From positions 91,298-155,297 of the forward strand of contig JAUSJX010000097.1 of assembly GCA_030647435.1 (NCBI GenBank): a stretch of 64,000 nt of DNA. Reading direction: 5' to 3'. The notes below the pieces were generated by a model, which ran no database searches, had not been told where the DNA came from, and worked only from the letters and a program-made list of their open reading frames with translations. The position numbers and the translations under genes were made by a program. Of the stretch, positions 57,470-64,000 are shown one piece after another. How positions within the stretch are numbered: position 1 is the stretch's first letter; every line of letters starts with the position of its first letter. Source of the DNA: Candidatus Rokuibacteriota bacterium (GTDB lineage Bacteria > Methylomirabilota > Methylomirabilia > Rokubacteriales > CSP1-6).

Positions 57470-59248
57470 ATGATCGCCGATGTCGTGTTCGATCTGCCGC
57501 TCGACCATCCCTTCTCGTATCTCGTTCCCGGCGCGCTCCAGCTGACGCCCGGCCAGCGCGTGAGCGCGCCGCTCGGCGGCCGCGGCACGCGCGTGGGTGT
57601 GGTCGTCGCGCTCCGCGACGGCGATGCCGCGGGCCTGCGTCCCATCCAGCACGTCGTGGAGCCCGCGCCGATCCTCTCGGCGGGCGGCCTCGAGCTCGGC
57701 CGCTGGATCGCCGACGAGAGCCTGTCCTCGTGGGGCTCGACGCTCCTGGCTCTCCTACCGCCGCCGCCGCCGCCACGCTCGAAGCGCGCGGAAGTCCTCG
57801 CCCCGCCTCTCGAGCCGGCACGAGGCGCCGCGGCACCGGCGCCGGAGATCTGGATGGACGCGGGGCGCGAGGAGCGTCTGGTCGCGGCATTGGGAGACGC
57901 GCCCGGCGGCGCGCTCGTGATCGCGCCGGACACCGACAGCGCGGCGCGGTGGGCGCGGCGCCTCGACGCGGCCCGCCTCGACAGCGGCGCGGGCCCCGCG
58001 GAGCGGCGCGCGACGTGGTTTGCCGCGGCCCGGGGGCGCGCCCGCGTCGTGGTCGGCACCCGCGGGGCGCTTCTGGTGCCGCTCCCTCCGCCGGCAACCC
58101 TCGTGTTGCTCGACGAGCAGGACCCCGCCCACAAGCCGCCGGGGCCGCCGCGGCTTCACTCGCGCGACATCCTGCTCCGCCGAGCGGCGCTCGACGGCAG
58201 CCGCCTGATCATGCTCGCGGGAGCGCCGTCGGCCGAGGTCTGGCAGAAGTCCGTAGCGGGCACGGTCACGCGCGTGGCCAACGGGCCGGCGCCTTGGCCC
58301 GAGGTGATCGCCTCCGACACGCGCGGCATCCTCCGCAATCATCCGCTGACGCTCCCGCTGACGCGCGCCATCGAGATCATGTCGCGGGCCGGCAAGAGCG
58401 TGGCGCTGATCGTGAGCCGGTCGGCCGGAGCCATCGGGTGCAACGACTGCGGCGCCGTCCTCCGCTGTCCCGAGTGCGGCGTGGCGCTTCAGCTCCGCCG
58501 CGATCGCCGCGGGATCGCGTGCAGGCTGTGCGCAAGAAGTGATGCCCTGCCCGAGCGCTGCCCAGGCTGCGGCGGCCACCGCCTCCAGCCCTTCGGCTGG
58601 GACGCCGAGCGCGTCGAGGCCTCGGTGCGCCGCCGCTTCCCTCGTCTGACGGTCTCGCGAACCGACCCCGGCGCCCAGGTGCAGGTCGGCACCCCCGCGC
58701 TCCTGCGCGGGGCGCAGACGCGCCCGTGGGGCGCCGTCGGCTTCGTCTGGTTCGACGGCTTTCTCCGCGTGCCGGACTTCCGCGCCGGCGAGCGCGCCTT
58801 CCAGCTTCTCTGGTCAGCGGCCGAGGCGGTCGGCGCGGGCGGCCGGCTCATCGTCCAGACGCTCCACCCCGACCACTACGCCGTCGCCGCCGTGCGCGGC
58901 CAGGACCGCGACGCCTTCTACCGGCAGGAGCTGGAGTTCCGCTCCGAGCTGGGCTACCCGCCCTTCCGACGCCTCTGTCACGTCTCGGCGCGCGGCAAGA
59001 CGGCCGCCGACGCCAAGACGCTGATCGAGGAGGCCGCGGGCGCCCTCGCCGGCATTGAGGGGCTGACCGTCTATCCCCCCATGGCGCTCGGCGCCCCCGG
59101 GGCCACCGCGGCGGCGCGCATGCGCTCCGTGGTCAAGGGCCCGGACGATTTGCCGCGTCTCGTCTCCCAGGCGCTCCGCCCCTTTCTCGAGCGCGGACGA
59201 CGCTCGCACGGTGTGGTAGAAATAGAGATGGACCCGGTCAACTCCTAG
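57470..59248 (+). CDS. priA: PriA-like primosomal protein lacking helicase motifs
   Basis: Homologue of the replication-restart protein PriA. It has the N-terminal DNA-binding domain (DLPLDHPFSYLVPGAL), the zinc-binding insert (CNDCGAVLRCPECG, CRLCARSDALPERCPGCGG) and the C-terminal domain (ELGYPPFRRLCHV). At 592 residues it is about 130 short. The helicase core lacks a Walker A GSGKT, and the DEEH box reads LLDEQDPAHK. It is probably a helicase-dead loading factor, as known for actinobacterial PriA. Confidence 0.85.
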   Translation: MIADVVFDLPLDHPFSYLVPGALQLTPGQRVSAPLGGRGTRVGVVVALRDGDAAGLRPIQHVVEPAPILSAGGLELGRWIADESLSSWGSTLLALLPPPPPPRSKRAEVLAPPLEPARGAAAPAPEIWMDAGREERLVAALGDAPGGALVIAPDTDSAARWARRLDAARLDSGAGPAERRATWFAAARGRARVVVGTRGALLVPLPPPATLVLLDEQDPAHKPPGPPRLHSRDILLRRAALDGSRLIMLAGAPSAEVWQKSVAGTVTRVANGPAPWPEVIASDTRGILRNHPLTLPLTRAIEIMSRAGKSVALIVSRSAGAIGCNDCGAVLRCPECGVALQLRRDRRGIACRLCARSDALPERCPGCGGHRLQPFGWDAERVEASVRRRFPRLTVSRTDPGAQVQVGTPALLRGAQTRPWGAVGFVWFDGFLRVPDFRAGERAFQLLWSAAEAVGAGGRLIVQTLHPDHYAVAAVRGQDRDAFYRQELEFRSELGYPPFRRLCHVSARGKTAADAKTLIEEAAGALAGIEGLTVYPPMALGAPGATAAARMRSVVKGPDDLPRLVSQALRPFLERGRRSHGVVEIEMDPVNS

Positions 59249-59261
59249 GAGGCTCACGCAC

Positions 59262-59783
59262 GTGGCACTGCTCGAAGTCAAGCTCTACGGCGACCCGATG
59301 CTCCGGCGCAAGGCCGCGCATGTGCGCGAGGTCACGCCGGAGCTCCGCCGGGTGATCGGCGACATGGTCGAGACCATGTACCACCAGGTCGGCCTCGGCC
59401 TGGCCGCGCCGCAGGTGGGCTTTCCCTATCGCCTCTTGGTCATGGACGACGGCAAGGGCGGCGCCCGCGCGCTGATCAACCCCATCATCACGAGCCGCAG
59501 CGGGTCCGTCGTGGACGAGGAAGGCTGCCTGTCGCTCCCAGGCATCTTCGCCGACGTCGAGCGCAGCAAGTCCATCACCGTCCAGGCGACGGACGATGAC
59601 GGCCAGCCCTTCGACCTCGAGGCCACGGGCATGCAGGCGCGCGTCATCCAGCACGAAATGGACCACCTGGAGGGCGTCCTCTTCATCGACCTCCTCTCGC
59701 CCGTCGCGCGCGACCGCATCAAAAAGCGGATCCAGAAGCACGGCTTCCCCAAGGAGAGGCGCTCTCGAGCCTTCGCGCTGTAG
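59262..59783 (+). CDS. def: Peptide deformylase
   Basis: Removes the N-formyl group from new proteins. The 173-residue protein has all three motifs: GLGLAAPQVG, EEGCLSLPG and QHEMDHLEGV, with the metal ligands Cys, His and His. GTG start, preceded by AGGAGG. It is followed after a repeat remnant by fmt, which supplies the formyl group on initiator tRNA. Confidence 0.95.
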   Translation: MALLEVKLYGDPMLRRKAAHVREVTPELRRVIGDMVETMYHQVGLGLAAPQVGFPYRLLVMDDGKGGARALINPIITSRSGSVVDEEGCLSLPGIFADVERSKSITVQATDDDGQPFDLEATGMQARVIQHEMDHLEGVLFIDLLSPVARDRIKKRIQKHGFPKERRSRAFAL

Positions 59784-59829
59784 TGCGAGCCGAGACGCGG
59801 CCGAGCTGCCGCAGGCACGAGCGCGTGGC

Positions 59830-59873
59830 AGTTCGAGGTGAGCGCCAGCGGCGCGAGCCGAGAGCTGATTCGA
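59830..59873. repeat. Divergent half unit between def and fmt
   Basis: GTTCGAGGTGAGCG, then GCGAGCCGAGAGCTGA and a final TTCGAAC resemble the half unit of the composite element with many changes. The def-fmt gap is otherwise featureless. Confidence 0.45.
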
Positions 59874-59892
59874 ACGCGAGTTCCCAATCCAG

Positions 59893-60972
59893 ATGAGAGT
59901 TCTCTTCTACGGGACGCCCGAGTTCGCGCTGCCGACGCTCGAGGCCCTCCTCGAGCGCCACACCGTCGCCGCCGTCGTCACCCAGCCCGACAAGCCCGCC
60001 GGCCGCGGCCAACATCTCCAGCCGCCGCCTGTCAAGGATCGCGCCCTTGCCGCGGGCCTTCCGGTGCTTCAGCCGCCGAGACTGCGCGATCCCGGCTGGC
60101 CGGAGCGGCTGGGCGTGGTCGGCGCCGACATCGCCGTCGTGGTCGCCTTCGGCCAGATCCTCCCCAAGGCCGTGCTCGACGTCCCGCCGCGCGGCTCCAT
60201 CAACGTCCACGCCTCGGTCCTGCCGCGCTACCGCGGCGCCGCGCCCATCGCATGGGCCATCATCCGCGGCGAGACCGAGACCGGCATCACGACCTTCCAG
60301 ATGGATCCCGGCATGGACACGGGCGACGTGCTGCTCTCCGAGTCCACGCCCATAGGCCCCGGGGAGACCGCGGGCGAGCTCTCAACGCGGCTCAGCCAGA
60401 TCGGCGCGCGCGTGATGATCCGCACGCTGGAGCAGCTGGATTCGCTGACGCCGCGGCCCCAGGACCACTCGCAGGCCACCATGGCGCCGCGGCTCAAGAA
60501 GGAAGACGGCTGGCTGCGCCTTGCCGAGCCGGCGCGCGACCTCGTCAACCGCGTGCGCGGCTGCAATCCCTGGCCCGGCGCCGCGGTGATGACGCCAGCG
60601 GGCCGCCTCCTCATCTGGCGCGCCGCCACCGTGCCGCACCCGAGCGACGCCGCGCCCGGCACGCTCGTGGAAGGCCCCTCACCCCAGCCCTCTCCCCAGA
60701 GGGGAGAGGGGGCCGAAGGGAACCCTCTCCCCCACCGAGGAGACGGGGGCCCAAGGAACCCTCTCCCCCACCGAGGAGAAGGGGCCGGAGGGAACCCTCT
60801 CCCCCATCGGGGGAGAGGGCAGGGTGAGGGGGCGCTCTGCATCGCCACGGGCCAAGGCCTGCTCCTGCCCGTCGAGGTTCAGCCCGAGAACCGCAAGGCC
60901 ATGGCGTGGGAGGACTTCCTGCGCGGCGCGCGACTGCCGCCGGGCGCGCGAGTCACGGAGATCGGCGCGTGA
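59893..60972 (+). CDS. fmt: Methionyl-tRNA formyltransferase with repeat-encoded insertion
   Basis: Formylates the initiator Met-tRNA. The catalytic domain is intact: VLFYGTPEFALPTLE, INVHASVLPRYRGAAPI with the active His, and TFQMDPGMDTGD. The C-terminal tRNA-binding domain is split by about 52 residues (about 262-313) of [12 protein letters not shown] and NPLPHRGEG-type repeats encoded by a CCCTCTCCCC element. After it, the normal end resumes (VEVQPENRKAMAWEDFLRGA). The length of 359 against about 310 fits an in-frame insertion. The stop overlaps rsmB. Confidence 0.93.
   Translation: MRVLFYGTPEFALPTLEALLERHTVAAVVTQPDKPAGRGQHLQPPPVKDRALAAGLPVLQPPRLRDPGWPERLGVVGADIAVVVAFGQILPKAVLDVPPRGSINVHASVLPRYRGAAPIAWAIIRGETETGITTFQMDPGMDTGDVLLSESTPIGPGETAGELSTRLSQIGARVMIRTLEQLDSLTPRPQDHSQATMAPRLKKEDGWLRLAEPARDLVNRVRGCNPWPGAAVMTPAGRLLIWRAATVPHPSDAAPGTLVEGPSPQPSPQRGEGAEGNPLPHRGDGGPRNPLPHRGEGAGGNPLPHRGRGQGEGALCIATGQGLLLPVEVQPENRKAMAWEDFLRGARLPPGARVTEIGA
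60675..60832. repeat. Multi-unit CCCTCTCCCC repeat inside fmt
   Basis: CCCCTCACCCCAGCCCTCTC opens the segment and GGGAGAGGGCAGGGTGAGG closes it; between them are three AACCCTCTCCCC(C/A) units with GAGGAGA(C/A)GGGG complements. It is read in frame as fmt residues of about 262-313. It is the longest copy of this family in the window. Confidence 0.88.
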
Positions 60973-62321
60973 GCCCGGTGCTCCGCGTGGGCCCCGTCTC
61001 ACAGGCGCGCTACGAGGCGCTCCGCATCCTCGTGCGCGTCGAGGAGGACCGCGCCTTCGCCGACATCGTGCTGGAGCACGCGCTCGAGCAGGCGCGGCTC
61101 GACCCACGCGACGCTGGGCTCTGCACGGAGCTGGTCTACGGTACGCTCCGCTGGCGCCGCCATCTCGACTGGCGCCTCGGCCCGTACCTCAACCGCCCAC
61201 TCGACAAGCTCGACCCCTGGGTGCGGTCGCTGCTCCGCCTGACCGCCTACCAGGTCTTCTTCCTCGATCGCGTGCCGCGCTGGGCGGCGGTGGACGAGGC
61301 CGTCAGCCTGGCCAAGATCAAGTCCAAGAGGCCCGGCCCGCCCGAGTTCGTGAACGCGGTCCTGCGCGCGCTCACGCGCGCCACGGGTCTGCCGCCGCTG
61401 CCCGCGTTGCCAAACGAGGCCATCGCCGTGCGCTGCTCCTTCCCCGACTGGATCGCGGCGCGCTGGATCGCCCGCTACGGCCCAGAAGAAGCCGAGGCGC
61501 TCATGCTCGCCTCGAACGAGCGCCCGCCCACCACGATCCGCGTGAATACACTGCGCATCACGCGGGACGCGCTCGCGGCGCGCCTGCGCGACGAAGAGCT
61601 GGCCGAGACGCGCCCGACCGCGCTCGCTCCCGAGGGGCTCACCGTCGAACGCGGCGCCGTCGGCCGCTGGACCGCCTTCACCGAGGGCTGGTGCACGATC
61701 CAGGACGAGGCGTCCATGCTCGTGGCGCGCCTCCTCGACCCTAAGCCGGGCGAGGTCGTGGCGGATACCTGCGCGGCGCCCGGCACCAAGGCGACCCACA
61801 TGGCCGAGCTGATGCGGAACCGCGGCCGCATCGTCGCCATGGACCCGCAGGCCGCGCGGCTCAAGCTGGTGGGCCGGGCGACTTCACGGCTGGGCATCAA
61901 CATCATCGAGCCGCACGTCGGCGGCGCGGCGGCGCAGGTGGGCCGCTGGCGCGGCAAGTGCGACCGCGTGCTGGTAGACGCGCCCTGCTCCAACCTCGGT
62001 GTCCTCCGCCGCAACCCCGACGTCAAGTGGCGCCGCACCGAGGAAGACCTGCGGCGGCTCCAGGACAAGCAGAAGACGATCCTCGCCGCCGCGGCCGCCA
62101 TGGTGAAGCCCGGCGGCCGGCTGGTCTACGCGACCTGCTCGCTCGAGCCGGACGAGAACGAGGCCGTGATCACGTCCCTGCCCGACTACGGCGCGCACTG
62201 GCAGGTGGACCCGCCCGAGGGCTTCCCCGTGGCGCTCGACGCCGCGGGCTATCTCCGTCTCCTCCCCCACGTGCACGGCACCGACGGCTTCACCGCGATC
62301 AGACTCCGGAGGCTCCCATGA
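60969..62321 (+). CDS. rsmB: 16S rRNA (cytosine-967-C5)-methyltransferase RsmB
   Basis: SAM-dependent rRNA methyltransferase of 450 residues. The N-terminal NusB-like RNA-binding domain has ALRILVRVEEDRAFADIVL. The catalytic domain has DTCAAPGTKATHMAELM (SAM), LVDAPCSNLGVLRRNPD with the first catalytic Cys, and YATCSLEPDENE with the second. The GTG start overlaps the fmt stop (GTGA), the standard def-fmt-rsmB order. Confidence 0.94.
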   Translation: MSPVLRVGPVSQARYEALRILVRVEEDRAFADIVLEHALEQARLDPRDAGLCTELVYGTLRWRRHLDWRLGPYLNRPLDKLDPWVRSLLRLTAYQVFFLDRVPRWAAVDEAVSLAKIKSKRPGPPEFVNAVLRALTRATGLPPLPALPNEAIAVRCSFPDWIAARWIARYGPEEAEALMLASNERPPTTIRVNTLRITRDALAARLRDEELAETRPTALAPEGLTVERGAVGRWTAFTEGWCTIQDEASMLVARLLDPKPGEVVADTCAAPGTKATHMAELMRNRGRIVAMDPQAARLKLVGRATSRLGINIIEPHVGGAAAQVGRWRGKCDRVLVDAPCSNLGVLRRNPDVKWRRTEEDLRRLQDKQKTILAAAAAMVKPGGRLVYATCSLEPDENEAVITSLPDYGAHWQVDPPEGFPVALDAAGYLRLLPHVHGTDGFTAIRLRRLP

Positions 62322-63157
62322 CGGCACCAGTCGTCCTCTACGAAAAGACCGGCCGCATCGCCCGCATCACGCTCAACCGCCCCGACAAGCTCAACGCGAT
62401 CAACGACGTCCTGCCGCGGGCGCTCCGCGACGCGGTGGGCGAGGCCAATCGCGACGACGCGGTCCACGTCATCGTGCTCTCGGGCGCGGGGCGGGCCTTC
62501 TGCGCGGGCTACGACCTCGAGATGTACGCCGAGAAGCCGCGCCCCGTCGCCTACAGCCAGGACATGCCGTGGGACCCGATGGTGGACTACGCCGGCATGA
62601 GCGCGAACACGGAGTGCTTCATGAGCCTCTGGCGGAGCTTCAAGCCGGTGATCTGCAAGGTCCACGGCTACGCCGTCGCGGGCGGCAGCGACATCGCCCT
62701 CTGCTCGGACATGATCGTCATGGCCGAGGGCGCGCGGATCGGCTACCCGCCGGCGCGCGTCTGGGGCTGCCCGACCACCGCCATGTGGATCTACCGCGTG
62801 GGCGCCGAGCGCGCCAAGCGCATGCTGTTGACCGGCGACCTCGTCACGGGCCTCGAGGCGGCGCGCATGGGGCTCGTCACCGAGGCGGTGCCGGCCGCCG
62901 ACCTCGACGCCGCGGTGGAGCGCTGGGCGGAGCGCATGGCGGGCGTGCCCAAGAACCAGCTCATGATGCAGAAGCTCATGATCAACCAGGCCTACGACAA
63001 CATGGGGCTCGCGACGACCCAGATGATCGCGACCATCTTCGACGGCATCACGCGCCACAGCCCGGAGGGCTTCGCCTTCAAGCAGCGCTGCGAGGCGGTC
63101 GGCTTCAAGCAGGCCGTGCGCGAGCGCGACTCAGGCGCGCCCATCCCGGGTTCGTGA
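62318..63157 (+). CDS. Enoyl-CoA hydratase/isomerase family protein
   Basis: Crotonase-fold protein of 279 residues that acts on an acyl-CoA. The N-terminus has ITLNRPDKLNAINDVLPRAL. The oxyanion-hole segments are SGAGRAFCAGYDLEMYA and HGYAVAGGSDIALCSDM. The crotonase glutamates are not in their usual places (VWGCPTTAMWIYRVG region), so it may not be a simple hydratase. CCGGAGG precedes the ATG. The link to rsmB is only positional. Confidence 0.88.
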   Translation: MTAPVVLYEKTGRIARITLNRPDKLNAINDVLPRALRDAVGEANRDDAVHVIVLSGAGRAFCAGYDLEMYAEKPRPVAYSQDMPWDPMVDYAGMSANTECFMSLWRSFKPVICKVHGYAVAGGSDIALCSDMIVMAEGARIGYPPARVWGCPTTAMWIYRVGAERAKRMLLTGDLVTGLEAARMGLVTEAVPAADLDAAVERWAERMAGVPKNQLMMQKLMINQAYDNMGLATTQMIATIFDGITRHSPEGFAFKQRCEAVGFKQAVRERDSGAPIPGS

Positions 63158-63191
63158 AGTTTGCGGGCGCGAGGTCATTGGAGTAGGGTCG
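63156..63191. repeat. 36-bp direct repeat, left copy
   Basis: GAAGTTTGC and TGGAGTA(G/A)GGTCG are shared with 63706-63741, with about 75 per cent identity overall. The left copy overlaps the end of the hydratase gene by two bases. The two copies bracket the pair of small genes. Confidence 0.6.
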
Positions 63192-63209
63192 AAATTAGAG
63201 GAGGGCCCC

Positions 63210-63464
63210 ATGGAAACCTTCATCGCCATCGACATCGACAAGGTCGAGCGGCTCCTGCTCACCGACGGCTGGCACCAGGTCAAGGACGGCTCCTTCCTGG
63301 TCGGCAACTACGGCTTCGTCCGAGGCCAGACGGTGATCGTCAACGCCATCGCGATCAAGGGCAGCGCCTCGCACTGGGTCCGCTGGACGGAGCCCGAGGG
63401 CAAGGTGCTTGCCTGTCCGCTAACGGCCGTGCTGGCGCTGGGATCGTCGGCGCCGGCTTCTTAG
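63210..63464 (+). CDS. Small protein of unknown function
   Basis: An 84-residue soluble protein with METFIAIDIDKVERLLLTDG at the start and a beta-rich centre (VRGQTVIVNAIAIKG, HWVRWTEPEGKV). GAGGAGG lies seven bases before the ATG. It pairs with a second small gene 12 bases downstream. I do not recognise the family. Confidence 0.6.
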   Translation: METFIAIDIDKVERLLLTDGWHQVKDGSFLVGNYGFVRGQTVIVNAIAIKGSASHWVRWTEPEGKVLACPLTAVLALGSSAPAS

Positions 63465-63476
63465 GAGGCCAAGATC

Positions 63477-63674
63477 ATGGGCGAGTTCAAGCGCATCAAG
63501 ATCCGTGTAAGCGCGGAGAGCGCGGGGATGCTCCTGCCCGAAGACCAGATCGCCGGCGTCTGCAGCGCGCTCCGCGAGAAGCTCACGGCCCTGGACTTGG
63601 CCGTGCTGGTGCTCGAGCCCGAGGAGGAGCCGCCGGTCGAATTCCCGGAGTCGCTCGCGAAGGAACTGGACTGA
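63477..63674 (+). CDS. Small acidic protein of unknown function
   Basis: A 65-residue protein starting MGEFKRIKIRVSAESAGMLL and ending in an acidic tail (EPEEEPPVEFPE). TTAGGAGGCC precedes the ATG by a normal distance. It is probably translated together with the preceding small gene; both lie between copies of a 36-bp repeat. Function unknown. Confidence 0.6.
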   Translation: MGEFKRIKIRVSAESAGMLLPEDQIAGVCSALREKLTALDLAVLVLEPEEEPPVEFPESLAKELD

Positions 63675-63705
63675 GTCCGGCCCAGCATACCGATCTCGGC
63701 GGCCC

Positions 63706-63741
63706 GAAGTTTGCTGGTGCCGGGCCGATGGAGTAAGGTCG
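63706..63741. repeat. 36-bp direct repeat, right copy
   Basis: Counterpart of 63156-63191. It starts GAAGTTTGCTGGTGC and ends TGGAGTAAGGTCG, directly before the tandem array. Both copies can be read KFAGA in one frame, but no gene is implied. Confidence 0.6.
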
Positions 63742-63753
63742 TGTCGAGTGGTT

Positions 63754-64000
63754 GTTCGAGGTGCAGCCGAAGGCGAGACGAGGGCTGAGTCAATCGTTCG
63801 AGGTGCAGCCGAAGGCGAGACGAGGGCTGAGTCAATCGTTCGAGGTGCAGCCGAAGGCGAGACGAGGGCTGAGTCAATCGTTCGAGGCGCAGCCGAAGGC
63901 GAGACGAGGGCTGAGTCAATCGTTCGAGGCGCAGCCGAAGGCGAGACGAGGGCTGAGTCAATCGTTCGAGGCGCAGCCGAAGGCGAGACGAGGGCTGAGT
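63754..64000. repeat. 42-bp tandem repeat array, truncated by the window end
   Basis: Five full units (starts 63754, 63796, 63838, 63880, 63922) and 37 bases of a sixth. Each runs from GTTCGAGG(T/C)GCAGCCGAAG to GACGAGGGCTGAGTCAATC. The first three units have GGTGCAG and the rest GGCGCAG; otherwise they are identical. Unit ends match the half unit of the 240-bp composite element. Because 42 is divisible by three, the array is open on the minus strand as a 14-residue repeat, but coding is unlikely. Confidence 0.95.

Noticed and set aside
63461..63961. Minus-strand open frame of 14-residue repeats (LTQPSSRLRLHLER type)
   Set aside because: It is only the 42-bp tandem array read in frame. Its non-repeat part runs antisense through the small acidic protein gene. 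No ribosome-binding site or known family.
63754..64000. CRISPR array
   Set aside because: Units are directly adjacent and near-identical, with no variable spacers; no cas genes are present.

Overview
This window is a dense, high-GC stretch of a bacterial chromosome. About 65 protein genes lie mostly head to tail on the plus strand, and many overlap by one to four bases (ATGA, GTGA, TGATG). LpxC points to an outer membrane with lipopolysaccharide. The A1-type haem-copper oxidase, NtrY/NtrX, branched-chain amino-acid ABC transport and PyrR-type pyrimidine control, together with the very high GC and abundant dispersed palindromic repeats, suggest an uncultured soil or groundwater lineage such as Rokubacteria/Methylomirabilota (NC10). 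That placement is inference and has not been tested. No tRNA or rRNA genes were seen.

Layout. 1-5.5 kb: cytochrome c oxidase subunits I, III and IV, the assembly factor CtaG, haem A synthase and haem O synthase. 5.6-10 kb: nucleotide-sugar genes (UDP-glucose dehydrogenase, UDP-glucuronate decarboxylase, an epimerase, a 56-residue Trm112-like protein, a sugar nucleotidyltransferase). 10-18.5 kb: lepA, lepB, hemW, hrcA-grpE-dnaJ (no dnaK), prmA, rsmE and an archease-like gene. 19-24.4 kb: lpxC, a DUF4390 protein and ntrYX. 24.5-33.8 kb: a Liv-type ABC transporter with a LivM-LivG fusion, then a DUF2877 protein, an amidohydrolase, a Ycf46-like AAA ATPase and a CoA transferase.

34-39.7 kb is on the minus strand: tsaE beside a remnant of nnrD, a 1185-residue cyclase/ATPase/TPR protein, and two short genes that both carry an in-frame UGA exactly where their families have a redox cysteine. 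Each UGA is followed by a plausible bacterial SECIS hairpin. I read them as a two-gene selenoprotein operon (DsrE-like and AhpD/CMD-like) that an ordinary annotation would truncate.

39.7-49.2 kb: a pyrimidine operon (pyrR, pyrB, pyrC, carA, a small unknown gene, carB, pyrF, pyrE, then a purine phosphoribosyltransferase homologue) behind a readable promoter, PyrR-binding hairpin and terminator. 49.5-53.6 kb: a bactofilin-like membrane protein and a minus-strand NitT/TauT-type ABC transporter. 53.7-63.7 kb: yicC, gmk, rpoZ, coaBC, a type 4 uracil-DNA glycosylase, a helicase-defective priA, def, fmt, rsmB, an enoyl-CoA hydratase and two small unknown genes.

Repeats are a major theme. One family is a roughly 240-bp composite palindrome (two near-complete copies, several partial ones) whose half unit also forms a 42-bp tandem array running off the window end. 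A second family (CCCTCTCCCC palindromes) sits in frame inside livMG and fmt and at the 3' end of the uracil-DNA glycosylase gene. A perfect 27-bp inverted repeat resembles those near REP-associated transposases.
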